Below the pieces are notes generated by a model. The model had not been told where the DNA came from and searched no databases. It was given only the letters and a program-made list of their open reading frames with translations. A stretch of 64,000 bases of DNA from Roseateles_B sp041913905 (lineage in GTDB: Bacteria > Pseudomonadota > Gammaproteobacteria > Burkholderiales > Burkholderiaceae_C): the NCBI GenBank assembly GCA_041913905.1, contig JAYSEK010000006.1:62001-126000 (forward strand), read 5' to 3'. Positions within the stretch are counted from its first letter, which is position 1. The number at the start of each line of letters is the position of its first letter. The translations under genes were made by a program, and so were the position numbers. Below are positions 17,084-25,430 of this stretch, in pieces.

Positions 17084-17719
17084 TCAGAGCGCCGCCACGC
17101 CGGAGAACACGAGCTTGAACTTGACGGTGACCTCGTTGGCAACCATGGAGGTGTCGCTCCATTCGCCGTCGCCGATCTTGAAGTCCAGGCGCTTGAGGAC
17201 GAAGCTGCCGGCGGCCGTGGTCAGGCCCTTGTCCTGCGTGAGGGCGATGGGCACGCTGATGTCGCGCTGCAGGCCCTTGAGACTCAGGCGCCCGCTCACC
17301 TCGAAGCGGTTGCCGCCCAAGGGCTTGATGGCGCTGCTGGTGAAGACGGCCTGGCCGAGCTTCTTGCTGTCGAACCAGGCCGGCTTGGCCAGCTCGGCGT
17401 CCAGCATGGGGTCGCCCAGGGTCACGCTGCTGACGTCGATGCTGAACTGCACCTTGCCGGTGTCGGATTTGCGCGGGTCGAAGGCCAGCTGGGCGTCGAA
17501 GCGCTTGAACTTGCCGTCCACCGGCACGCCCATCTGCTTGCTGACGAAGCTCAGCTCGCTCTGCGCCGGCACCAGGGCCGGGGCGGCGACCGGGGCTGCG
17601 GCCGCGGCAGCGGTGGTAGCGGTGGCAGTGGCAGTGGCCGGTTTGGCCTTCTGGGCCAGTGCAGGTGCGGCGATCAGGCCCAGGCTCAACAGCAGGGCGG
17701 TGCTCAGGGAAGTCTTCAT
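17084..17719 (-). CDS. YceI family periplasmic protein with Ala/Thr-rich linker
   Basis: A 211-residue second YceI paralogue. The signal peptide is residues 1-23 (ending APALAQ), then an unusual Thr-Ala and poly-Ala stretch (residues about 27-50) encoded by GGC/AGT-type short repeats, then the YceI barrel (SELSFVSKQMGVPVDGKFKR, DSKKLGQAVFTSSAIK, GRLSLKGLQRDISVP). The linker is not usual for the family. The Met at 17719 gives a clean signal peptide; an earlier in-frame Met 11 codons upstream does not. It lies between cytochrome b561 and the other yceI gene, with short gaps on both sides, so a single transcript is likely. Confidence 0.9.
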   Translation of the reverse strand: MKTSLSTALLLSLGLIAAPALAQKAKPATATATATTAAAAAAPVAAPALVPAQSELSFVSKQMGVPVDGKFKRFDAQLAFDPRKSDTGKVQFSIDVSSVTLGDPMLDAELAKPAWFDSKKLGQAVFTSSAIKPLGGNRFEVSGRLSLKGLQRDISVPIALTQDKGLTTAAGSFVLKRLDFKIGDGEWSDTSMVANEVTVKFKLVFSGVAAL

Positions 17720-17776
17720 GAGATAGGTGTTTCGTGGCAGGGGGGCTGTCATGGCATCTACAAGAGGCAGATCGGG

Positions 17777-18322
17777 TCAGCGGCGCGCCGGCATCATGCG
17801 CAGCAGCAGGCCGTCCTTGTCGACCAGCTGGTGCTTGAGCGCGGCGCCCACATGGGCCAGCACCAGCAGGGCCAGGCCCCAGGCCAGCAATTCGTGCAAG
17901 TCCTTCAGCTGGTGCGCCAGGGCCTTGTCCACGGGCACGAAATCGGGCAGCGGCAGCACGCCGAACCAGACGATGGGAAAGCCGGCCGCCGAGCTGTAGG
18001 CCCAGCCGCTGAGCGGGACCGCGAAGAAGGCCAGGTACAGCAAGCCGTGCACGACGTGGGCGGCGCGGGCCTGCCAGGCGGGCATGGGCAGGTCGGGCGG
18101 CGGACGATGGCCGAGGCGCCACAGCAGGCGCAGGCCGGACAACGCCAGGATGGTCACGCCGGCCCATTTGTGCCAGTTGAAGAGCTTGAGCCGGGTGGGC
18201 GAGAGCGGCAGATCCGACATGTACAGACCCACGCAGAAGGCGCCCACGATGGCCAGGGCCAGCAGCCAATGCAGGGCGATGGCGGTGGCGGTGTAGCGAG
18301 GCGTCTGGGTGGGAAGGGGCAT
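17777..18322 (-). CDS. Cytochrome b561
   Basis: A 181-residue four-helix membrane cytochrome b561, which moves electrons between the quinone pool and periplasmic partners. Likely haem ligands are His18 (IALHWLLA), the His of FNWHKWAG (about 51), and histidines of VVHGLLYLAFF and LKDLHELLAW. The length is normal for the family. A GAGGAA ribosome binding site precedes the ATG. It is the first gene of the b561-YceI-YceI unit, in which the YceI proteins may carry the quinone-like molecules that it reduces or oxidises; that role is inferred from the association. Confidence 0.92.
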   Translation of the reverse strand: MPLPTQTPRYTATAIALHWLLALAIVGAFCVGLYMSDLPLSPTRLKLFNWHKWAGVTILALSGLRLLWRLGHRPPPDLPMPAWQARAAHVVHGLLYLAFFAVPLSGWAYSSAAGFPIVWFGVLPLPDFVPVDKALAHQLKDLHELLAWGLALLVLAHVGAALKHQLVDKDGLLLRMMPARR

Positions 18323-18504
18323 GGCGTTTCCTCGATGAATGGACGAGAGTGTGGCCGCCGGCCGGCGCAGCCAGTTTCATCTTGCTTGAGGTCAAGGTTC
18401 AGTGCATTTGAATGGAGAACAGCCCCGCCCTGCCGGAGGTCATGGGCGCGTCATGCGGCGGGGCGAGACTGATGAGCTCCTCTCTGTACAAGGAGTGCCC
18501 TGTG

Positions 18505-19080
18505 ATGGACCTGATCGCTCGCATCGAAGCCTTGTTTCTGCGCCGTGGCCGGGTGGACTACGAAAGCGATGTGCTCCAGCCCGTGCCGGCGCTGGCCCAT
18601 GCCCTGCAGTGCGCGCAGCTGGCGGAATGGGCCCATGCGGACCATGAACTCGTCGCGGCTGCCCTGCTGCATGACCTGGGCCAGCTGATCGACGCCGAGG
18701 GCCCGGCGCCCTTGCGCATCGAATCCCATGAAACAGCGGCCCTGCCCCTGCTGGCGCAGGGCTTCGGCCCTGGCGTGCTGGAGCCGATCCGGCTGCATGT
18801 GCAGGCCAAACGCTACCTGGTGTCTACCGAGGCCGGCTATGAAGCCAGCCTGAGCCGGGCCTCGCGCCTGAGCCTGGAGCGCCAGGGTGGGCGCATGAAC
18901 GCCGAAGAGCGACTGCTTTTCCTGGCCCAGCCCTACGCCCGCGAGGCTCTGCAATTGCGCCGCTGGGACGATCTGGCGCGCCAGCCAGCCAAGCGAACGC
19001 CGCCGCTGGCCTACTACCTGGACTTGTTGAGTGACCTGATGCGCGAGATGCGCACACCGCCACGTCTTGCAATCGCTTGA
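18505..19080 (+). CDS. HD-domain protein, PhnZ-like
   Basis: A 191-residue HD-domain protein. The pattern ALAHALQCAQLAEWAHADHE, then VAAALLHDLGQL, then RIESHETAAL matches the PhnZ-type branch of the HD superfamily. That branch contains mixed-valent diiron oxygenases, such as the one cleaving 2-amino-1-hydroxyethylphosphonate, as well as uncharacterised phosphohydrolase-like proteins. No partner oxygenase or phosphonate transporter is nearby, so the substrate is open. The start at 18505 follows an AAGGAG site at ideal distance; the longer upstream frame has no such support. It is divergent from cytochrome b561. Confidence 0.82.
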   Translation: MDLIARIEALFLRRGRVDYESDVLQPVPALAHALQCAQLAEWAHADHELVAAALLHDLGQLIDAEGPAPLRIESHETAALPLLAQGFGPGVLEPIRLHVQAKRYLVSTEAGYEASLSRASRLSLERQGGRMNAEERLLFLAQPYAREALQLRRWDDLARQPAKRTPPLAYYLDLLSDLMREMRTPPRLAIA

Positions 19081-19432
19081 AATCGTGAATTCCTACTTGA
19101 GGGGGATAGGTGCAGCGCGGCGGGCCTCAGATACTGACTTCCGGATCGCGCGCTGCCTGGACCTCAGCGCGTTGATCGAGGGGAGGAGTGCTATGCCGGC
19201 TCACCAAAGCCCATTGGGGTGGCGGTGGCCGGCATAGTCATTTGTTCACGGAATTTCTTGGCGCGGGCGCAAGTTCGGGCAGCGCACCCGGCGGTATAGT
19301 CAGCGCACTCCGCGCCCAGGTCCGACCCATGTTTTTCTGCCTACTGTTGTTGCGCATGCCGGCTGTCCTTGCGAGGGGCCGCTGCGCAGGTATGGCGTCC
19401 TGCCCCTGTGAGGATGAGCCGGGGAGCGCCGC
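19081..19432. other. Intergenic stretch with a large hairpin enclosing a tiny ORF
   Basis: No ordinary gene. The feature of note is a perfect 10-bp inverted repeat (CTATGCCGGC at 19191-19200, GCCGGCATAG at 19228-19237) whose arms hold the start and stop codons of a 14-codon ORF preceded by a strong purine-rich site. Otherwise no promoter could be named with confidence. Confidence 0.55.
19193..19237 (+). CDS. Possible 14-residue leader peptide or micro-ORF in a hairpin
   Basis: ATG to TAG encodes MPAHQSPLGWRWPA. A very strong ribosome binding site (GGGGAGGAG, ending four bases before the ATG) precedes it. The start and stop codons lie in opposite arms of a perfect 10-bp stem, so translation of the ORF would melt the hairpin. 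It lies about 195 bases upstream of the hybrid histidine kinase gene and could be an attenuator-style leader for it. It is too short to test by composition, so it is tentative. Confidence 0.3.
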   Translation: MPAHQSPLGWRWPA

Positions 19433-21280
19433 ATGAGCTGTTGGGACAGGCTGGCCGTCGCGGTGGGTTGGCGTGCTGCGCCCAAGACCGAGGCGCGCGA
19501 CGATCCCCAGGTGATCATCAGCCAGGAATTGCTGCGCCTGCTGGCCCAGCAAAGTCGGCGCATGCCCTATCCCGTGGGGCTCAGCGCCTTTTTCATGGCG
19601 CTGATGGCGGCCCTGCCCAACCGCTCGCCCTGGCCTGTTCTTTGGATGCTGGCGGTGCTGGCGACGCTGCTGCTGCGGCGTCATGTGCTGTGGCGGCTGC
19701 CGCAGCTGGAGCACTACCCCGTTTCCCAGCGTGTGCGCTGGGCCGTGCTGTTGAGCCTGCTCAACGGCCTGGTGTTCTCGGTGGTGCTGGCCTTCTCCGC
19801 CACTCTCAGCGACTACGAGCGCATGGTGCAGACCATCATGCTGCTGGGCCTGTGCGCGGGTGCGGTGGCCAGCACGGCGGGGCATCTGCCGGTGTTCATG
19901 GCCTTCTCGGCGCCCGTGACCCTGGCCAACGGCCTGGCCTGGCTGAGCGGCGGCGCCGGCGCCCATGCGGTGGTCTGGCAGGACGGCGTGATGGGCGGGC
20001 TGATCCTGCTCTTTGGCTTCATGCTGCGCAACCTGGCGCGGGACAACTACCGCGTCTTCTGCGACTCCGTGCTGATCCGCCAGCAGCAGGTCAAGAGCAA
20101 CCAGCAACTGCGGGCCGCGCTCAACCAGGCTGAACAGGCCATGCAGGCCAAGACCCGCTTCCTCGCCTCGGCCAGCCACGACCTGCGCCAGCCCATGCAC
20201 ACCCTGACCCTGTTCGGCTCGGCCCTGCTGCGCCGCAAGCTGGATGAAGACAGCCTGGGTGTCGTGCGCAACATGAATCTGGCCATTGACGCCCTGTCAG
20301 GCCAGATGGACGCGCTGCTGGACATTTCCAAGCTCGACGCCGAGGTGGTGCCCGTGCACGCCAAGGTCTTCAACCTGGGCCACTGGCTGGGACGCCTGCA
20401 GCAGGAGTTCCTGCCCAGCGCTCAGCGCAAGCGCCTGGAGCTGACCCTGATCTGCCCCATGAGCGCCTACGTCGAGACCGATCCCATGCTGCTGGAGCGG
20501 GTCGTGCGCAACCTGATCGACAACGCGATCAAGTACACGCAGGCGGGTCAGATCAGCATCGTGGCCGAGCGTCGCGACGAGCTCTGGCACGTCTCCATCC
20601 GGGACACCGGCTGCGGCATCGCCGAGCATGAGCAGCAGAAGATCTTTGACGAGTTCTATCAGATCGGCAACAAGGAGCGTGACCGCGCCAAGGGCCTGGG
20701 CCTGGGCCTCTCCATCGTCAGCCGCCTGGTGGACTTGCTGGACTTGCATCTGCAGCTGGAGTCCACGCCGGGGGTCGGGTCTTGCTTCACGCTCAGCATC
20801 GAGGCGGCCGAGGAAGCGTTGGACAGCGCGCTGGACGAAGACGGCGACAGCCGTTCCCTGCGCGGCCTCAAGGTGCTGGTGGTGGATGACGAGGAGCTCG
20901 TGCGCCAGGCCATGTGCACCTTGCTGGCCGAACTGGGCTGTGATGCGCGCTGCGCCGGCACCACCCGCGAGGCCGTGCTGCTTTGCATGCAGCAGACGCC
21001 CGACTTGCTGCTGATCGACTACCGCCTGCGTGGCAATGACGACGGCCTCTCTGCCGTGCGTTCGCTGCGCAACCTGGTTCCGAATCTGCCCGCCCTGCTG
21101 ATCAGTGGCGACACCGCCCCGCAGCGCCTGCGCGATGCGCAAGCCGCGGGCCTTGACCTCCTGCACAAACCCGTGCGTGCCGACCAGCTCGTGACCGCCA
21201 TTCAAAGGGTCATGGTCAGCGCGCCCGCTGTTCCACGGTCGGCCAGGGAGGCTGAAGATGTACGAGGAACCCCTGCATGA
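19433..21280 (+). CDS. Hybrid sensor histidine kinase with C-terminal receiver domain
   Basis: A 615-residue membrane kinase. About six hydrophobic segments span residues 45-205. A dimerisation/phosphorylation domain carries His249 (ASASHDLRQPMHTL), and an ATPase domain follows (N-box NLIDNAIKYTQ, G1 box RDTGCGIAEHE, G2 box GLGLGLSIVSRL). A linker leads to a receiver domain from about residue 480 with acidic residues VVDDEE, phosphoacceptor Asp529 (LLIDYRLRG) and the Lys of LLHKPV. There is no output domain, so it must pass the signal to another protein. Its 3' end overlaps the start of the GMC oxidoreductase gene by 23 bases, so it is probably in the same transcript. Confidence 0.9.
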   Translation: MSCWDRLAVAVGWRAAPKTEARDDPQVIISQELLRLLAQQSRRMPYPVGLSAFFMALMAALPNRSPWPVLWMLAVLATLLLRRHVLWRLPQLEHYPVSQRVRWAVLLSLLNGLVFSVVLAFSATLSDYERMVQTIMLLGLCAGAVASTAGHLPVFMAFSAPVTLANGLAWLSGGAGAHAVVWQDGVMGGLILLFGFMLRNLARDNYRVFCDSVLIRQQQVKSNQQLRAALNQAEQAMQAKTRFLASASHDLRQPMHTLTLFGSALLRRKLDEDSLGVVRNMNLAIDALSGQMDALLDISKLDAEVVPVHAKVFNLGHWLGRLQQEFLPSAQRKRLELTLICPMSAYVETDPMLLERVVRNLIDNAIKYTQAGQISIVAERRDELWHVSIRDTGCGIAEHEQQKIFDEFYQIGNKERDRAKGLGLGLSIVSRLVDLLDLHLQLESTPGVGSCFTLSIEAAEEALDSALDEDGDSRSLRGLKVLVVDDEELVRQAMCTLLAELGCDARCAGTTREAVLLCMQQTPDLLLIDYRLRGNDDGLSAVRSLRNLVPNLPALLISGDTAPQRLRDAQAAGLDLLHKPVRADQLVTAIQRVMVSAPAVPRSAREAEDVRGTPA

Positions 21281-24200
21281 GGAGAGGCGTCGCCACCACT
21301 GGCTCTCGCGCCCGCTGAGCGACTGGCTGCTGGCGCATCCGCGCGCCAGCCCCGGCCAGCCGCCCGGCCCTTGCGATGCCGACGTGCTCATCGTCGGCAG
21401 CGGCTACGGCGCGGCCGCTGCGGCCGAGCACCTGTCCCGCTGTGTCGACGAGGCGGGGCAGCCGCTGAAGATCCTGCTGCTGGAGCGGGGCCTGGAATAC
21501 CTCCCCGGCCGCTTTCCAGCGCGCATGGCCGAGCTGCCCGGCCATGTGCGTTGCGCCGTGGACGGCGAGGCCGGGCAGGCCGCTGAAGGCCATGCAGGCC
21601 CGGTGAAGGGCTATCGCGAAGCCTTGTTCGACTTCCGTCTTGGCCCCGACCTCTGCGTGGTGCTGGCCAACGGCCTGGGCGGCGGGTCGCTGATCAATGC
21701 CGGCGTGATGCTGGAGGCCGAGGACTCGGTCTTTCGCGGTCCGCGATGGCCGGCTCGCCTGCGCTGCGATCCCGGCAGCATGGACGCCTGGTACGCACGG
21801 GCCGCGCAGCTGCTGGGCGCCGAGCAGTCCGCGCCCGCGGGGCAGCGGGGCGAGCCCAACACCATCGGCGCTCTGGACACCCATGCCCCGCGCCGCGCCG
21901 ACTACCTGCGCAGCCTGGCCACCCCCGAACTGCCTGCGCGCGAGCTGCCCATCACGGTGGCGCTGCGGCCGCAGCCGCAGTCCGCGGCCGGGCTTCCGAT
22001 GGAGCGCTGCGTGGCCTGCGGCGATTGCGCCACCGGCTGCAACCACGGCGCCAAGGAGTCGCTGGACACCAACCTGCTGTGGCTGGCCCGCCGCCGCGGC
22101 GTGGAGATGCTGACCGGCGCCACGGTGCTGCATCTCATGCCGGAGGGGCTGGACGCCCACACCGGCGCCGTTGCGGCCTGGCGCGTGGCCGTGCTGCCCA
22201 CCGATGAGAACCAGGCGCGGCAGGAGGCCGAGCCCTTCATCTTGCGTGCCCGCCAGGTGGTGCTGGCCGCCGGCAGCCTGGGATCCACCGAGATCCTGCT
22301 GCGCTCGCGCCGGCAGGGCCTCGCGCTGTCGGACCGTTTGGGCGAGGGCGTCAGCGGCAATGGCGATGTGCTCGCAGCGGTACGCGACGCGCCGGTGCTG
22401 GACGCGCTGGCCGACGAGACCCAGGATCCCGCTGCGCGGCAGACCGGGCCCACCATCACCGCGATGCTGGACGCCCGCCAGCTGCGCGACCCCGACCCCG
22501 AGCGGCCGGGGCTGGGCGCCGGCCAGACGCCCCTGCTGGGCTGCGTGGTGCAGGATCTGGCCATTCCCGGCCCCATGCGCTGGGCCTTCGAGCAGCTCTT
22601 TGCGCTGGGCGAGACGCTGGACGGCCTCTCGCGCCCGGACCGCAGCGAGCACGGCGCCAGCTTCGACTTTCCCGATCCCTACGCCATCACCCGCGCTGCC
22701 AGCGCCCGCACGCTGGCCATCGCCATCATGGGCCTGGACGCGGCGCAGGGCCGCATGGTGCTGGCGGACGGGGCTGCCGAGCCCGGCAGTCTGCAGATCC
22801 ATTGGCCGGAGCTCAAGAGCGACCCCCTGGTGCAGGCGCGGCACCGCTGGCTTCGCCAGCACCTGCAGGCGCGGGGTCAGCGCCTGCTCGCCAATCCGCT
22901 GTGGGAAATCGTGCCCGAGGCCATGGGGTTCCTGATCGAGGATCGCAAGGGTCCCATGCTGACCGTGCACCCGCTGGGCGGCTGTGCAATGGCGGATCGC
23001 ATTGAAGACGGCGTGGTGAACGAGTGGGGTCAGGTCTTGTGTCCCACCGTCGGCAACGACGGCCATGCCCGGCTGGACCCTGCCGATCGCGTCTACCAGG
23101 GCCTGGCCGTGCTGGACGGCGCCATCGTGCCTGCCGCCTTGGGCATCAACCCGGCCCTGAGCATCACGGCCCTGGTGCTGCGGGCCCTGCCCAAGCTCTG
23201 CAAGCGCTGGGGCTTCAAACCGGGCGCCGATCAGGCGTCCCAGGATCCCTTCTGGATGAGGCGCCCCCTCTACCGCGATCGGCGCGGTCCGCCGCCGCCC
23301 GAGCGGCCGACGCTGCTGGAGCTGCGCGAGCAGCTGGTGGGGCTGGTGCGCCTGCCTGGCGCCCTGGGCGGCGAGACCAAGCAGCTGGAGCTGAGCTTCG
23401 AGTTCGAGCCCACGACCGTGCAGCGCCTGATCGATCCGGGGCCGGACCGCGTGCTGCACGGCACGCCGGCCTGCCGCCTGCGGCTCTTCGACACCCGGCG
23501 CGACCCGGACCTGCCTTCGCAGCGCATGGTCGTCAGCGCGCAGGGGCCGGATGCGGGGCACAAGCTCTGGAAGCACGCCGAGCATCCGGACGCGGCGGCG
23601 CGCTGGATTGCGCCGCTGGAGTCGGTGAGCCTGCGCGTCTTCCACCGCGCGCCCAGCATTTACCGGCAGCGCCTGTGGCGCGGGCTGTGGGCCTGGTGGC
23701 ACAACCGCGGCTGGCGTGACGCCGTGCAGGCCTTGCAGGAGCTCCTGACCCAGGAGACCGCGCCCAAGCTGCGGCCGCAGGGCGCCTGGGCCGCCCTGCG
23801 CGAGCGCTGCGCCAATGCCCTGGCCCTGGCCAGCCACGGCGGGCAGGAGCGGTTGATGCGCTACGAACTGCGCATCGCCGCCGAGGTGCCAGGCACGCCC
23901 GACTGGGCCCGACCGCTGCTGGGCCAGACCCTGGTGCTGCAGAAGCACATCCGCTACACCCGCCGCGGCAACCCCTGGAACCAGCTGAGTCGCGCGCGGA
24001 TGGAATCCGGCCCCTTCCGCTCGCCGGACGGACCCGGCGCACCGGTGCTGGAGCTGGATCTCTATGAGCTCGCCCGCCAGCGCCAGCCCTTGCTGCGTCT
24101 GGTGCAGGCCGAAGACCTGTGCAGCGCCCTGCGCGATGTCGGCAGCCTGCTGGCCTATGTCAGCCGCCTGGTGATGGGCGTGCACGCCTGGACCTTCCGC

Positions 24201-25430
24201 AAGCCGGATGCCGCGCCGCCGCGTGAGATCCAGCGCCTGCCCGGCGCGGTGCCGGGTCTGCCCTTGCCCGAGATTCAGGAGATCGCGGTGGGCCGCTGCG
24301 AGGAGGCCGGCCGCTCGCGGGGACCGGCCCGCCATGCCCGCCGGGCCAGCGGGCCGGTGATGATCCGCCTGAGTCGCTACCGGCGCGACGGCGGCCGCCC
24401 GCTGCTGATGATCCACGGCTACAGCGCCAGCGGCACCACCTTTGCCCACCACTCCGTCCAGCCCGGTCCAGCCAAGCTGATGCACCAGGCCGGCTGGGAC
24501 GTGTGGATCCTGGACATGCGCACCAGCGCCGGCATGCCCACGGCCTGTCTGCCCTGGACCTTCGAGGAATGCGCGCTCAACGACATCCCCGTGGCCATCG
24601 ATGCCGTGCGCCGCGCGACCGGCGGCCAGCAGATCGACGTGCTGGCGCATTGCATGGGTTCGGTGATGCTGCACATGGCCCTGCTGCAGCCGCAGTGCCA
24701 GCCGGAGGAGCATTTCTTTGCGCTGCGCCAGGCGCTGATGAACGAGGGCTGGATACGTCGCCTGGTGATCTCGCAGGTCACGCCGCGCATGGTGTTCTCG
24801 CCCACCAACGCGGCGCGGGCCCTGCTGATGCAGCACCTGCGGCCTTACCTGCCCATGCAGCACTTCAGCTTCCGCCCCGAACGACCGGGCCTGATGGATG
24901 AGCTGATCGACCGCCTGCTGGCCAGCCTGCCGTACCCGGATGCCGAGTTCGACCTGGAGAACCCGCCATTCCCCAGCCTGCGGCGCACGCCCTGGACGCG
25001 CACCCGCCATCGCATGGACCTGCTCTATGGCCGCGACTTCGCCATCGGCAACGTGGCGCCGCCGGTCTTCGACTTCATCGACGATCACTTCGGCCCGCTC
25101 AACATGGACACCGTGGCCCAGGCCATCCATTTCACGCGCAACAAGGAGCTGACCGACTGGCGCGGCGCCAGCCTCTACCTGGACGACCTGCGCAAGGCCT
25201 TCGCTCAGCTGCAGCGCTTTCCCGTGCTGTCCGTACACGGCGAGCTCAACGGCCTGTGCGAGGCTGAGAGCGGCGAGCTGCTGAAGGACCTTTATGAGCA
25301 GGGGGCGCCGGGGCGGCATGAGTTCCGCATCGTCGCAGGCCATGGCCACCAGGACTGCCTGATCGGCCATGACATCGAGGACAAGGTCTTTCGCCACATC
25401 ATCGAATTCCTGCGCAGGGAGATCCCATGA
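21258..25430 (+). CDS. GMC oxidoreductase fused to an alpha/beta hydrolase
   Basis: A 1390-residue two-enzyme fusion. The N-terminal FAD domain has DADVLIVGSGYGAAAAAEHL near residue 37. A cysteine cluster CVACGDCATGC lies near residue 250, as in cholesterol-oxidase-type GMC proteins. The GMC C-terminal part (HPLGGCAMADR, GLAVLDGAIVPAALGINPAL) ends near residue 650. A middle region of about 350 residues is not recognised. The C-terminal hydrolase starts near residue 1040 (PLLMIHGYSASGTTF), with nucleophile Ser1135 in AHCMGS and a likely catalytic His in the GHGHQDC segment. Oxidation of a hydroxylated lipid or sterol-like molecule plus ester cleavage is a plausible joint role, but the substrate is unknown. 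No signal peptide is seen. It overlaps both neighbours. Confidence 0.85.
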   Translation: MYEEPLHEERRRHHWLSRPLSDWLLAHPRASPGQPPGPCDADVLIVGSGYGAAAAAEHLSRCVDEAGQPLKILLLERGLEYLPGRFPARMAELPGHVRCAVDGEAGQAAEGHAGPVKGYREALFDFRLGPDLCVVLANGLGGGSLINAGVMLEAEDSVFRGPRWPARLRCDPGSMDAWYARAAQLLGAEQSAPAGQRGEPNTIGALDTHAPRRADYLRSLATPELPARELPITVALRPQPQSAAGLPMERCVACGDCATGCNHGAKESLDTNLLWLARRRGVEMLTGATVLHLMPEGLDAHTGAVAAWRVAVLPTDENQARQEAEPFILRARQVVLAAGSLGSTEILLRSRRQGLALSDRLGEGVSGNGDVLAAVRDAPVLDALADETQDPAARQTGPTITAMLDARQLRDPDPERPGLGAGQTPLLGCVVQDLAIPGPMRWAFEQLFALGETLDGLSRPDRSEHGASFDFPDPYAITRAASARTLAIAIMGLDAAQGRMVLADGAAEPGSLQIHWPELKSDPLVQARHRWLRQHLQARGQRLLANPLWEIVPEAMGFLIEDRKGPMLTVHPLGGCAMADRIEDGVVNEWGQVLCPTVGNDGHARLDPADRVYQGLAVLDGAIVPAALGINPALSITALVLRALPKLCKRWGFKPGADQASQDPFWMRRPLYRDRRGPPPPERPTLLELREQLVGLVRLPGALGGETKQLELSFEFEPTTVQRLIDPGPDRVLHGTPACRLRLFDTRRDPDLPSQRMVVSAQGPDAGHKLWKHAEHPDAAARWIAPLESVSLRVFHRAPSIYRQRLWRGLWAWWHNRGWRDAVQALQELLTQETAPKLRPQGAWAALRERCANALALASHGGQERLMRYELRIAAEVPGTPDWARPLLGQTLVLQKHIRYTRRGNPWNQLSRARMESGPFRSPDGPGAPVLELDLYELARQRQPLLRLVQAEDLCSALRDVGSLLAYVSRLVMGVHAWTFRKPDAAPPREIQRLPGAVPGLPLPEIQEIAVGRCEEAGRSRGPARHARRASGPVMIRLSRYRRDGGRPLLMIHGYSASGTTFAHHSVQPGPAKLMHQAGWDVWILDMRTSAGMPTACLPWTFEECALNDIPVAIDAVRRATGGQQIDVLAHCMGSVMLHMALLQPQCQPEEHFFALRQALMNEGWIRRLVISQVTPRMVFSPTNAARALLMQHLRPYLPMQHFSFRPERPGLMDELIDRLLASLPYPDAEFDLENPPFPSLRRTPWTRTRHRMDLLYGRDFAIGNVAPPVFDFIDDHFGPLNMDTVAQAIHFTRNKELTDWRGASLYLDDLRKAFAQLQRFPVLSVHGELNGLCEAESGELLKDLYEQGAPGRHEFRIVAGHGHQDCLIGHDIEDKVFRHIIEFLRREIP

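Noticed and set aside
16458..18395. 645-codon minus-strand frame spanning cytochrome b561 and both yceI genes
   Set aside because: Only its end is the real yceI product; the rest is out of frame with the other two genes and reads as low-complexity Arg/Ala/Gly text.
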